64,000 nt of DNA from Girardinichthys multiradiatus (taxonomy: Eukaryota; Chordata; Actinopteri; Cyprinodontiformes; Goodeidae). The position numbers and the translations under genes are program-made. Below are positions 10,609 to 22,072 of the stretch, piece after piece. The stretch lies in assembly GCF_021462225.1 (NCBI RefSeq), contig NC_061817.1:2348095-2412094 (forward strand), given 5' to 3'. Under the pieces are notes generated by a model. It made no database searches. It was not told the origin of the DNA and saw nothing but the letters and a program-made list of their open reading frames with translations. Positions within the stretch are counted from its first letter, which is position 1. Every line of letters starts with the position of its first letter.

Positions 10609-13194
10609 ATGGACAGCAAAGCAGAGGATGGCGGTTTTTACGTTACCCTTCCCTCTAATGCTAGCAAGGAAGTTTTTAAAAATAGTACCAGTTCAAGTTT
10701 CCGTGTATATTTAGCTCAACATGTTGATTTAGAAGGCCAATGGTTGGTTGCATTAGCAGAGATTTCATATCCCCATACATGGTATAATTTACCGAATAAT
10801 GTAGCCTACTTTGAATGGAGGAAGGTTGGTGATGTGGAGATCCATATGCAAAGAATCAGTGGTGGCTACTATAACAGCGTTATTCAACTCAAGACAGAGA
10901 TAGAAATGTTTTTCAAAAAAATGAACTCAGGTATCCACATTAAAGTCAGCAAAGTTCAAAAGAGATTTGCATTTCAAGCAAGCGGTCAGTATGAAATACG
11001 CTTCTTCAGTACTCTAGCTTATGTTGTGATTATTAATCTGAGAATATTATCTAATATTAATATTTTAATATTTTATCAAATAATATTTCGGTCTGTTATG
11101 GGTCATCCTGTGAATACCAGCCCAGTAAGGCGATGGTATTAGGACAAAATAGAAAGGTGTGAGACGAGCTCTGACATTATTGAACAGCATAAACTCTGCA
11201 CATATATGAAATGAATTCACACAATTTCTTAAAATACAGGAATTTATTAACAAAAATAAGTCAACTCAAAGTCAAACATATTTCAATCAACAAACTCTTT
11301 ACTATGCTAAAACAATCCAACTAAACTACCAATCAGAATTAAAGAATAGGAAAGATTAATGGGCACAATATAAACAAGTTGATTAAAGATGATTGGAAAT
11401 TATGACCAAAAGAGTGATGCAACATTACCATGCAATGTTTATGTTTGAGAACCAGGGATTATCTTGAAGAATCTGGAAGTGAAGTTAAGTTAGTTTTGGA
11501 ATCAACTTAGGAAATAATCAGCAACATTTAGACAACCCTTCACAATGCAAGTTCAGATAAAATATTATTTTAATGAAATAATATTTTAAAGAATGATCTG
11601 CTGAATAAAACCAACCTTCTGGATGACCATTTCTCAATGTCTCATGTCTAATTAGCTGCCTTTATTTATTGAAATAATATTTGAAGAAATATTATTAAGG
11701 GAGTATTTTGGAAAAGACCCAAATCTTTCTGGAGAAATGGGGCTTAATGGTGTTTACTTAGTTATCAAATCTAGTAAATGATGTTTAGAGACTATTATTT
11801 ACTAGCTTGAAAACTAACAACCTTTCTGTTAAACACTCTTTAGTAGCAAGCACGTGTTCTTACCGGTTAGCAGTTGAGCTAACAAAGAAGCGGATAACTT
11901 AGCACCAGAAACAAACACATACCTTTAAAATACCAGGGTTAATATAAGGGTTAAAATGCATAAGCGCGGACGGCGCGTTATGATCAATGTTCTGTTTAAA
12001 ATCACCCTTTAAATAAAGTTTGTCTTAACCTTAAAACATACAAAGAACACAAACCGGCACGTGTGCTGCAGATAGCCTGCTAGCACTAAGATAGCCGAGT
12101 TTCACACAAACAAACTTCATAAAATGAAAAACGTTTAGATCATTTCATCCTAAATCTGTCTCTGCCCAAAACACCTAACCTCATGAACCATGGTGAGGAA
12201 AGGGCGAAGCTTGAAGAAATGTCCACAGTCAACAAGCGGTTAGCTTTCAGCTAACCTTGGGGTTGAAGGTGCGTTCGCTCTGTAAACAAAAGGGTTAGCT
12301 CCGGAGCTGTAGCTGGGCGGCCCGTTCTGTCCGTCAACCAGCTGTGCATTACCGTAAACACGGCGGTGCGGGCCGTTGACCTTCCTTCAGACTCGGCTTG
12401 TAGAAACAGCTTCTCTACTCGGGATTTCTCTGCGACACAGTCTTGGCAGGTCTCGGAGAAAAAGTATGCAAGGCTTATACATTAACTTCCCCTCTTTATG
12501 AATGAAATCACCGGGTACCCAAACAGTGCTTCACTCATACTTGTGCATATGATCGCGTGATCTTATGACACTCTTGGGTCCAGTTTGAAGAGTTTATTTA
12601 TTTTTGCCTGCAAAAGACATCAGCACGCTGGGCCTCTCCTGACCGATCCCTCTCGAAAGCCGTGTGGAAAGAGACCGGATGTAGCAACAGCTGTGCTTTT
12701 ATTTGGGTAGTGACATCACAGGAAGTCCGGAGATATCCCGTTTCCTGGCTGTGCCGGAAGAAGGTTAATGCACTTAATTTTGAAAGTTCCAGAAAAGTCC
12801 GTACCGGAGTTTAATGTTGAAATCCATGGCTGTGGGTCCCTACATTTATATGCTGGGTGTGAAACCAGGGGAATGTATTCATGTAGCTGAACCAACACTG
12901 GCTCCTTTTCCGGCGGATATAAAGGTTGGTTTCTATCACCTATACTGCTACAGCGACGTGGTCAGCCTGCAAATAGTAGGCAACGCTTTTGCACCTTTAC
13001 TGAGGACCATCAAAGTACAAGGCAAATTCAGTGATATGGTTACTCTGAGGTTTAACCCCGCCCACTACCTTCCAGTTTCCAGAAGACATATTGAAAATAT
13101 CCATATAGAAATTAAATCGGATCAAAATGTTCCTGTAAATTTCGTCTATGGAAAGACCATCATAAGACTACACTTCAAACCGGTGATATCGTAG
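10609..13194 (+). pseudogene. Minor (penton-like) capsid protein, split by a solo LTR (Polinton-1)
   Basis: The ATG at 10609 (MDSKAEDGGFYVTLPSNAS) opens a reading that matches the 252-residue product of 43106-43864. It is cut after 11021 by an LTR (11022-12844) and resumes at 12849, through MLGVKPGE... to the stop at 13194. Single jelly-roll minor capsid proteins occupy this slot in Polintons, just before the core-like and major capsid genes. The two halves lack other obvious lesions, so the LTR may be the principal inactivating event. Confidence 0.8.
11022..12844 (+). mobile_element. Solo LTR of about 1.8 kb inside the capsid gene
   Basis: Starts TGTTGTGATT and ends TCCCTACA, with imperfect 4-bp flanks CTTA (11018-11021) and TTTA (12845-12848). 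It is homologous, in reverse orientation, to the LTR at 27952-52366, including the CGGACAGAACGGGCCG-type segment and the terminal (TA-rich) U5/U3 end. It has no internal coding region, so it is a solo LTR. Length 1823 bp. Confidence 0.85.
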
Positions 13195-13308
13195 CCTGAG
13201 ATAAATTTTATTTGTATAAACAGAGATATATATAACTTCTAAGACTGATTGGTTATCATTCATATTCCCCTGGTCCTTCAACACTGCACCAAGCAAGTAA
13301 AAAAGAAC

Positions 13309-13752
13309 ATGGCACAGCTAAGTCTGAGACGTGATCCAAATCGCTTTGTAAAATACTATGTAAGTCAATCGGGCAGTAATCTGCCAGGGTTTTATGGGGC
13401 CTCGGTAATGTACGGACGCGGAATTGGATCATTATTTTCAAAATTATTCCGCTTCGTATCCCCTCTGGTTAAAAAAGGATTTGCTATTGCAAAACCCCAT
13501 CTTAAAACACCTGAATCAAATATCGCTTCAGATGTTATAGGTAGAGCCGTGAGTAAAATGAGAGGTTCTACACACACCGACGGTCAAGAAGGTTCAGAAA
13601 TTATGGTTTTATCCAAAAGACCCAGAACAAGACCCCCTGGTAATCGTTTAAGGACAGTTAAAAAACAACGACAAACACGAAAAAGAAGATCAATTGGAGC
13701 TGACAAACGAAGAGGAAGGAAGTCTTCTGCAAGTTTTGATATATTTAAATAA
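13309..13752 (+). CDS. Basic core / protein VI-X-like virion protein (Polinton-1)
   Basis: 147 residues from the MAQLSLRRDP start. An upstream in-frame ATG at 13249 exists, but MAQ is the start conserved with Polinton-2 (42983). The middle has an amphipathic Gly/Phe-rich segment, YGRGIGSLFSKLFRFVSPLV. The C-terminus is strongly basic (KRPRTRPPGNRLRTVKKQRQ, then TRKRRS). This layout resembles the PX/VI-type minor virion proteins of adintoviruses and Polintons, proposed to combine membrane-active and DNA-condensing parts. The stop overlaps the major capsid ATG (TAATG). Intact ORF. Confidence 0.65.
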   Translation: MAQLSLRRDPNRFVKYYVSQSGSNLPGFYGASVMYGRGIGSLFSKLFRFVSPLVKKGFAIAKPHLKTPESNIASDVIGRAVSKMRGSTHTDGQEGSEIMVLSKRPRTRPPGNRLRTVKKQRQTRKRRSIGADKRRGRKSSASFDIFK

Positions 13753-15043
13753 TGGCTCTTTTACATAACAAATCATCAGAGTGCACGCTGGCAGAGTTGG
13801 ACTTATTTTCTGCCCCGATGACGCAGCTATCGATTTAAGATAAAATTTACACCGAGATCCAGCCTTTATCAGCAATCACCAATGGAGGCCCGATAGAGTT
13901 TTTCATTCCGGGAGACGGAGAAAAGTATCTGGATCTCAACGATATGCTGTTGCATCTCAGAGTGAAAATTACTAACGAGGATGGAACAAACCTGCCGCAT
14001 GATGCACCTGTAGGGTTCATCAACTACCCGTTAAACACCATTTTCAGTGTGTGATGTCACTCTCAGAGATCGATTGATTTCACAATCCAGCGCCACACAT
14101 TCATATAGAGCCATGATTGAGACATTGTTAAACTTTTCTGAGTATTCTTTAAAAAGCCAGTTTAGCTCTGGTCTGTTTTTCAAAGACCCTGCAGCGGCTC
14201 TGAACTCTATTGTTACAACTAACGGCCCTAACCAAGGTCTTAACAGCAGAGCAGGCTTTACGGAAAATTCCAGGGAGGTACATCTTCTAGGACCCTTGCA
14301 TGCAGACATATTTTTCTGCGAGAGACTTCTTTTAAACTCAAAATTAAACTTACAAGAGCCAATGATTCTTTTTGTCTCATGATAGCAAGAGACTCTACTT
14401 TCAAACTCAGGATATTAGAAGCATCTCTTTTCATCAAAAAAGTTACCGTCTCTCCAGCCGTTCGATTGGGGCACGCTTCAGCTTTAATGAAGGCAAATGC
14501 TCTGTATCCACTTTCACGTGTGAATGTAAAAACATATTCCATCCCTGAAAATTCAAGGGTGTGCAACCAAGAGAATCTTTTCTTAGGCGTCTTTCCTAAG
14601 TATGTGGTGATTGCATTACTGGATCATGACACTTTTACAGGAACATGCGATCTCAATCCGTTTGACTTTAATCATTATGATATGGAATATTTAGTCTTAT
14701 GCAAGGATGGTAGACAAATTCCTGCTAAGGCCTTCCAACCCAATTTTAAGGCAATTCAGTGAGAGAGTATTACAACTTGTTTACGCCTACAGGACGACAT
14801 CTAAAAGATCTTCCGCTGAGTATAACACGTCAGGAATTTAATCAAGGATACTCTCTATTCACATTTAATCTTAACCCGGGTGAGGACACAGATGCTCTAT
14901 CTCTACTTTCCAGTGGGAATTTAAGATTGGAAATGCGATTTAGGCCACCATTGCCTCATACAACCACGCTAATCATCTACGCTTGTTATGACTCTATTTT
15001 AGAGATTGATTCAAAGAGGCGTGTGATGGTGGATTATTATTAA
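13752..15043 (+). pseudogene. Major capsid protein, double jelly-roll type (Polinton-1)
   Basis: Starts MALLHNKSSECTLAELDLFS and aligns along its length with 41232-42540. It is interrupted by a TAA near 13839, a frameshift near 14048, further frame changes near 14340-14380 and a TGA near 14761. The C-terminal fragment 14759-15043 ends SKRRVMVDYY. Double jelly-roll major capsids are established for Polintons. The assignment rests on position and the Polinton-2 copy rather than a motif. Confidence 0.75.
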
Positions 15044-15054
15044 TCTAATCAGAC

Positions 15055-15596
15055 ATGAATAATCATGAAATGGAGGATCTACTGCATCATCTGCTGGGAG
15101 ATTTGCTTTACGGTGTATGGGCATGCGACCAGCTGCCGCTGCTCGCTGACCCATTCACAGGACCCGCATACTTTATAGTGAACACACATCCTTCACACAT
15201 GCCGGGAGAACACTGGTTGGAACTGGCTCTGGAAGAGAATGGCGAAGCCAGCTTTTTTGACTCTTATGGGTTCCCTCCGAATTTTGATTTCTACCCGTCA
15301 AGCACCGTAACATTTTTAAAAGACAGATCCTCAAAAATATTATATCACAATAACCAGCTTCAAAAGACTGTCCACAGAGTGTGGTCAACATTGTATTTAT
15401 TACCTCTGTCATAGAGCATGCGGTCTATCACTGCAGCAAGTATTATCTAAATACACCGGAGATGTGTTTAAGAATGATTTAATGGTATCTAACTTTGTAA
15501 AAAAAATACCAGAAATGTGTCACTAATCAGAGTTCTGCATTTTGCACTCACAGTGCATGCTCCTTGGAGATGTTTCAGGATTGTTATGGAATTTAA
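15055..15596 (+). pseudogene. Adenain-like virion maturation protease, frameshifted (Polinton-1)
   Basis: MNNHEMEDLL start. Catalytic His is in GEHWLELAL and the acidic residue in FFDSYG; NNQLQ provides the oxyanion Gln. A base change or indel near 15370 shifts the frame just before the Cys region (TVHRVWSTLYLLPLS tail). Homology with Polinton-2 continues in another frame to the stop at 15594-15596. It matches the 180-residue intact gene at 40678-41220. Confidence 0.82.
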
Positions 15597-15734
15597 ATTG
15601 TCTATTTTGTTTTCTTTTTTTTTTTCTGAATTTAATTTCTGCTTAAATTCAAATTAAAATGTTTATCAGTGTGTGTGTGTGACTGTGTGTGTGTGTGTGT
15701 GAAGTAGAGCATGATGCTAGACATGAAAATATAA

Positions 15735-15751
15735 TCAATAAATATTTTATT
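15735..15751. terminator. Bidirectional poly(A) palindrome (Polinton-1)
   Basis: CAATAAATATTTTATTG carries AATAAA on the plus strand and AATAAA on the minus strand. It sits between the convergent protease and PX-type genes. The exact reverse complement occurs at 40539-40555 in Polinton-2. A GT-rich tract precedes it at about 15670-15702. Confidence 0.7.
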
Positions 15752-15794
15752 GAATGAAAGAAATAGGTTACACGTCTCATTTTCTTACAACGGT

Positions 15795-16609
15795 TTATGA
15801 TGAAAATGTGATCCATCGGGGAGATAGTATTTTTTTACGAAGAGACTTTTTTGGCTTCATGGTAGTATTTTTAGGTTCTTCCTGCTCTGATCTCAACCAA
15901 TGGGGAGAAAGAGTTTTCTGCTTTTTTCTTCTCTGCTTAATGCGGGGGGATGCTTCAGCACTTTCAATAAATGATCCCTCTCCATCCGTTTTGAGCCATC
16001 TATACTCATCACGAGCATAAGGGTTAATGACTGAAGATATGGGGATGTTTACCTCTGACAAAGTATGCAGAAAGTCTGACCATCCTTGGGGTAGCGGTGC
16101 TCCAGATTTTTTAAACGGTAGCATGAGATTTTTCAACAAGTCAATCATATGGGACCCCTTTACAACATTTCCTTTAAATACAAATTCTCCTCGCAAAGTC
16201 CAACCCCCACTTCTTTCAGATAATTTCTTCAAAATGTACTCAGCATTAGCAGGCTTTTCAGTACATCCATAACAATTTGATTCGAAGCAACCTGGTCATG
16301 CCCCGGGACCTGTTTTTCTTCATGCTGCTCATGGTCTGGAGTGTCGCTCGATGTGTCACGCTGAAACGTCAAACTCACTCATGGTTCTTCTTTCACACCC
16401 TGCTTGAGTAGAGTGAGATACCTCTGCAAAAGTGCATCATATTTTTTTATTTTTTCATAAGAAGTCAAACCGGGGTCATTCAATATTGCTCTCATTTCAG
16501 CATCCAAATTCTCCTCCGCCGTCTGTCTGATGGACGTGTCTGACTGGGTCAGATGCCTGAACTGATGAGGGGAAATGAGAAACATCTTCTGCGATGTTCT
16601 GAGAGACAT
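15795..16609 (-). pseudogene. PX-type conserved Polinton protein (Polinton-1)
   Basis: The start MSLRTSQKMFLISPHQF at 16609 overlaps the stop of the upstream gene. The first ORF ends at 16379; the second part (16232-15795) contains the conserved block GGWTLRGEFVFKGNVVKGS, an LLKNLMLPF segment, QGWSDFLHTLSEVNIPISSV and a basic Pro-rich tail ending PRWITFSS. The pattern of a GEhhhxGxxxxGS turn followed by PxGWxxFhxxLxxxNhP is what I recall for a widespread uncharacterised Polinton protein (PX). Biochemical function unknown. Broken by a TGA near 16381 and a frame change in the middle. Confidence 0.65.
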
Positions 16610-16945
16610 TATCTCCTGATGATTCCACCCACTAGATCACCGATCAAGGGGGCAAGAGCCGTTAAGATGGGGAGAATAAAACCACCTCCCTGGATTTTGA
16701 GAGCCAGCTGTTTACGTTTGATACCAGTTCTTTTATCAGCCAACAATCTGATGATTTTTCTTTGCTTCTTCAATTTCCGGTGTTGAGAGGGTGATAGTTT
16801 AATGTTACCTTTTAAAATATATAGAGCAATCTCACACAGAGCCTGAAGAAAGTCGGGAGAGCAGTGTGCGAGAATATCTTTACGTTTCTGCGGACTGGCT
16901 TGGTACAGAGCTCTGAATAATGGGACATTCCTTTTTATACACGCA
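16609..16945 (-). pseudogene. Small Polinton protein with hydrophobic Gly-rich tail, start codon lost (Polinton-1)
   Basis: Homologue of 39325-39666. The reading is continuous (LFRALYQ, CEIALYILKGNIKLSPSQHR, then GGFILPILTALAPLIGDLVG and GIIRR), but the ATG present in Polinton-2 is missing: TCATC stands where ATCATG is expected. The stop overlaps the next gene's ATG. The C-terminal hydrophobic glycine-rich helix suggests a membrane-active or capsid-internal role (inference). Confidence 0.65.
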
Positions 16946-16953
16946 GAGATGAC

Positions 16954-17637
16954 TTACTTTGTTTTGGGCACATACACAGCAGGCCATTGGTGAGGAAGTA
17001 TGCCTGTTCTCAGTCTGAAATGTACTGGGCAGGTAGGCGTGATATCGATGACTAAATAACCATGAGCTTCTCTCGTTGCGTCTTCAAAACTCTCCAGGAA
17101 GAGACCCTTTTGCGATGGAAACATTTGGCGGGCTAGTATATTCAACTGCAGTTTATCTCTCGGGTTCTTAAACAACACCATATAATTAACGTTCAGGCTG
17201 ATGGTGCGACTGAACTTTCCCTGATGAAAAACATTCTGAGTCAACATCATGACGCTCATATTACGATGGTGACAAAACTGGGTAAAGACCTTCATCACGT
17301 TTTCATTATCTGAGGCTTGAGCAATAACATCGTCTAATATGATCAGATGATTCTGATCAGGAGGAAACAGATTTTCATCTTCAAAAGAATGAGGCAATCC
17401 TTCCACAAATTTGATATTTTTATTCATCTTCTGCAATTCAGCATACATGGGTTGAAAAGAAGTGTAAATCCACACAATATTTTCTGGAGCAACATCCATG
17501 ACATGGTTACAATTTTGCAAAACACTTTTTACAAAAAAGGTTTTCCTGCAACCGCTGGGTCCTATTATCATACATGAGAAAGGCGCTCTAAATCTAGGAT
17601 CAAAATCAACCTCTTGTAAATTGGCAGAACGCAACAT
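16954..17637 (-). CDS. FtsK/HerA-type genome-packaging ATPase with altered Walker A (Polinton-1)
   Basis: 227 residues, uninterrupted, nearly identical in layout to 38647-39318. The P-loop reads GPSGCRKT instead of the canonical GPSGCGKT, a Gly-to-Arg change next to the catalytic Lys. Walker B HLIILDDVI is intact. The family (A32-like/FtsK-HerA) pumps DNA into capsids in Polinton-like and NCLDV-type systems. Although full-length, ATP binding is likely compromised. It lies in the PolB-ATPase-PX arm on the minus strand, 52 bases downstream of the PolB stop. Confidence 0.88.
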   Translation of the reverse strand: MLRSANLQEVDFDPRFRAPFSCMIIGPSGCRKTFFVKSVLQNCNHVMDVAPENIVWIYTSFQPMYAELQKMNKNIKFVEGLPHSFEDENLFPPDQNHLIILDDVIAQASDNENVMKVFTQFCHHRNMSVMMLTQNVFHQGKFSRTISLNVNYMVLFKNPRDKLQLNILARQMFPSQKGLFLESFEDATREAHGYLVIDITPTCPVHFRLRTGILPHQWPAVYVPKTK

Positions 17638-17689
17638 TTTTTATTTTATTTGTTTTTTATTTTATCTTTCTTCTTATTCTTCTTATGCT

Positions 17690-20600
17690 CTAATAACCAA
17701 AAGGCAGAGTGGTCCCGTCAGAAAAAAGGCATCTCTTGTCATACACCAACGGAAACCTTTTAACAAATGCAGCATTTCTTAAGAGGAATCTCTTTTTATC
17801 CCTCCTGATCGGGTGCTGAGGAATTTCAATGACACCCCTCACTTGACCCCTGTAAGTAGCCCTCAACCAGCCCTTTGATGCTGTCCAAATTGACCCTCTC
17901 GCTGCATTCATGCATCTGAGTGATGCCTTTAGCATGTATCACTAGCTTTTTTTGGTTTGATATGCATAACTCTTGGGTCCTGTTGATGCAAACTCCAAAA
18001 TGCTGTCTCCCGCGAGCTCGTCAGTAAGATCACCCAGATAATTCCCCAACTCCAGAGGAGTTTCACCACTTTTTGTCACATAAATCAAACTGTCCGTGTC
18101 AATATAAATCAATCTGTCCTGCAATTGCTCCATGCTGTTGAGACGTTTTAAACGTGCATAAGCAGCAATAAACACATTGTTTACATTGCTTGGGGGAGAG
18201 ATGACACGTTTGCTGTAGTTCCACTGCACTACACACATTTCAGGGTTGAAGAAATGGAAGTAGGTAACCCTGTATTTACTCGAGAACGTGAAGCAGAAAA
18301 ACTCATCAGGGTTAGTGAGGACTGTGGTCTGAGACAGATCACTTCGCTGTGCAAACTTTCCCCAAAAGCTGTTTAAGCACAGTTTTGCTACCTGTCTTTT
18401 GGCAGGGTTCACCTCGATTTTGCCTGCGTCTAATTGGATACCCTGGTGGAGTTTGTAGTCTGCTACATACTTTGACCTGCTCTCCTCATCCACCGCTTCA
18501 GAAGGGTAGCCAGCTTTGACGAGGCCAAAGTAGCTGCTGGGGTCATCAATATCTTTGTAAATGATGGTGGGGTGCCCGAGGGGAAAGATGCAGCTAGCAT
18601 TTATATAAGGGTACAGAGATGTGTAATCCACATAGTGTACAGTTTCACCTGGCCCCGCTGTGTACCTCAACCTCATAGGGCAGGTGCGATCACCATACAG
18701 AGCATCTCGGGGTTCGGGTGCGTTAACTTTCTCAAGAAAGCTGATCACCCCCGGGTGGGTTTTTTTTCATTTCAGTCCACTCATGCTCCCACATGACCTC
18801 GAGACGAAGGCCGTACACAGTTTGGAGTACCTTGCTTCTCTCCACAGTGGCTGCGTAAAAATGTTCAAATGCTACCCCTCTCAAAGGACACTTGTCATGA
18901 GGCATGTAACACTTTTTACAGCCGTGGAAAAAACAGCCGTAAAATTCAAACGCAACTTTGACACCGTTAATCTCTGCATACCCATCCACAGAATATGGAC
19001 CAATTTTCTTTTCTCCCATGTTTAATGCATGTTCGATGTCTATTTTTCTGCTGTCTGAAATCCAGCCAAGCCATTGAATGGATGCGCTGGAAAATGTCTT
19101 ACTACTACGCCTGTAATCCAGAGGTGAGGGGATGGCCAAGGTTTTAGGAGGAAGGAAATTGGTTACAAAAACCTTCATGCAGGCTGAGGCTATCGTGACG
19201 CATTTAAGCAGATCCTCACTTGTCTCCATAAAGAACTCATCCCTGAATTTAACACAACCTTGAAATAGAACGTCCACATCATTTTTACAATAACGAAGAG
19301 CTTCCTTCTCAAAGTCAAAGACCCCTTTGCTCGCTTCTCTGTACCAGCTGCTAAACACCTGTTGTTCTTGAAGACTCATGCATTCTACAGCGTAGGAGGA
19401 TGGAGGAGGAAAAGACCCCACATACTGGAGATGTTGTTCAGAGGAGAATAGGTGGGGGAAAAAACCTTTGGTCTGATCACTAAAACCCAATGCTTTCGGC
19501 ATCGCACTAAGCTTCATACACATGAAGGACAGGCTATCAACGAATTTTAACCTGTAATCAGGGTCGGTTAAACAGAGAACTTTACTTCCCTGCATGATGA
19601 GATGAGGTTTAATGCCTAACTGCTGCATAACTGTGAGAATCAGGTAGCTGTCATACCCACGTGCGTTGTGTGCTATAAAGGTAAAGCCTCTGTACATCGG
19701 TCTCCTGAAATGGAGAAGAAAGTTTTGGGTGCAATTCAATCCATAAGCATGCCATTCCTTACCTTTCAGCGTTCTAACACAGACCATACAGGGGATGTGC
19801 ACACCGTTCTCGTCGATGAAGCATTCAAAATCATAAAAAATCAGTTTATCATCTAACTGATTACAGGCTTGGGCGGTTTGAATGTAACACAGATGACCAT
19901 CGCACGTCACATCTAAATCAGGAGGTATATTCTCACCGCAAATACTGCATTTTACATTACACACGTGTGGTTTATCCTGCTTGCTGATTGGAATAACGTA
20001 TATCCTTTTGCACACCTTGCACAGTTTTACCAACTCACAGTCACTCATAGGCCTGTCAGCACTAGGTCTGTTGCGGGGTTCCCTGTGTCTACTGAAACAT
20101 GAAGAATTACAACAGATTCTGTGACAACCTCCACAGGAGACAGGTTTGTTAATTTCACACATACACTGGTATGAGTGACACACCGGACAATAGCCTTCAC
20201 AATGGTGTGTGTCTGGCTTTTCATAGCTCCCGTAACAATATGCACAGATGTATCCCGATCCTATAAAACCCTTGAGATTTTTTATTCCCATAATAGTGAC
20301 CTTGAAATAACAGCAGAAAGAGAGGGTTTGATCGATCAGGGAAACTGGTCTCAAATTTACACAGAGCTACAGAGTCTGTAACGGTTCTGTGAAACACTAC
20401 AATTTTTCTCTTTAGAATGTTTTCAAATTTACCAATGTCACTGAAAGTTACTGCTGTCTGATCATCTAAACCAGCCCTGTGTTGCCACTCCCTCCCCAGC
20501 TCTAAAGCCTGATTATCAGTAAGGTTAGAGTCAGAGACGTGTGCAAGACTTATGGCAAAGCATAACTGATTACCGGTATTATCTACAATATACAGGTGAC

Positions 20601-21357
20601 GCTTTTTCTTATTAATCAGTTCACAGTCTAACGTTCCTTTAACCTTATGTTTTGACCCTCCTGCAAGGTCATTAACTACCTGTAGAACAAATTCCAGGTT
20701 ATTATCTGCAGGCATTTCAGCGTTGGACTGTACTAACTCATCTAAAAAATCCTCAAAAGCAGGCAGAATCATATTTCCATCATCGTTAATGGTAAACATG
20801 ACGTTACGGTTCAGATTTTCCCCTAATTCTAGCTGCACAACATCGTTACGTCTGGCTAAAGATCTTGCAGTATCGGCTAATTCAGTGAGAATATGCATGA
20901 TGTTTATATAGACTGCAGTGAGATCAGGGACATGACCAGGGCAGGGAGGCGGGATGGTAAAAGGTCTCCTTATTTTAATGTTAATAAATCTTTCACGTTC
21001 AACGGTCACAGGAGGATCTCCCTCAATCTGATCAGGGTTGAGTGCAACCTCTGGATTGAAATTGCCGCCATGCTGCCCAGTATGATCAGCGGCGTGTGAC
21101 GTTGAAGGAATTTGTAAGTCAGCTGATTCATTTTGCTGAATGCTGGATGGAGACGGTGTTCTATTTAAATCTTCAACAGCCTGTTCTAATGAGCTAAAAA
21201 AGTCACCGTGCAGATTTTGATTTATTACATTTTCACTGTTAGCAGGAGATGCATTTAACCCAATGTTATCTGCTACATCAGCATTAACAGGAATTTCATT
21301 AAGTTGAGCAACAACATTCCTTATCTCATTCAGCGCATGTGTGATCTGGCTTTCCAT
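17690..21357 (-). pseudogene. Protein-primed DNA polymerase B (Polinton-1)
   Basis: The N-terminal segment 21357-20221 (MESQITHALNEI...) runs into a one-base insertion near 20290. The next frame (20354-18732) has a Cys-rich zinc-binding region (CYGSYEKPDTHHCEGYCPVC) and the exonuclease motifs FYDFECF, FIAHNARGYD and YCKNDVDVL. The following frame (18748-17942) has polymerase motifs DYTSLYPY, LNSFWGKF and YIDTDSLIYV. The C-terminus continues in another frame to 17690. Relative to Polinton-2, about 299 bp between motifs A and B is missing at about 18510, along with four residues before AYARLK. It would replicate the element from terminal protein-primed ends if intact. Confidence 0.9.
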
Positions 21358-21412
21358 ATTAACATGAGTATCAGAAGAAGAAGAAGAAGACCCAGGGATC
21401 AGTTTAAATTAC

Positions 21413-22016
21413 CTTGATATCAGCACAATGTTTCAGTAACAATGTCTGACATGCAGCCAGAAGCGTTAAACTTGATGCTTTATTACAACGGTCACGTAAG
21501 GATAGGGGAACTCTCTGTCTGCAATGTTGCTGTCCAGGTCTCGATGAAATCTGCTCCACCATCAACGTTGCCTCTGGAAAGATAAAGAAAAAAAATAAAT
21601 TCATGAAATATGCGAATTAATTAAATAGGTAAATGAGTATAAGAAGAATTAAACTTACCATTCAATAAACCTTTAACAAGCCTCGCCCTGGTATAAAGAG
21701 CACAGAGTTGCCGTCTTTTCCTCGATTTAAGATATTCTTTGAAACAAAATAAAGTTACCTTACAATGCAGGTCTTTTGAAAAAAAATAATCTTGTTTCTG
21801 TGAAGATTTGAATATAACTATAACTTACTCCGTACACGGGGTATTTGAACGGTTCCGGGCGGTTCCAACTCTTCCTGCACTGAACTGCTACAGTTCTGCT
21901 GAATGTTATCCAGGCTTGGGTTCTGGATTAAATCATTTGATATATCTGTAAAATATTTTATCAGGGGTTAAAACAAGTCTGCAATATCGCATAGACTTGT
22001 GAAAACATATGCTTAG

Positions 22017-22072
<56 letters not shown>

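Noticed and set aside
11065..11253. ORF shared with 52062-52316 (IPSPYWAGIHR text)
   Set aside because: The shared sequence is LTR DNA of the 1.8-kb family, read on the two strands; TG...CA ends and the solo-LTR context explain it.
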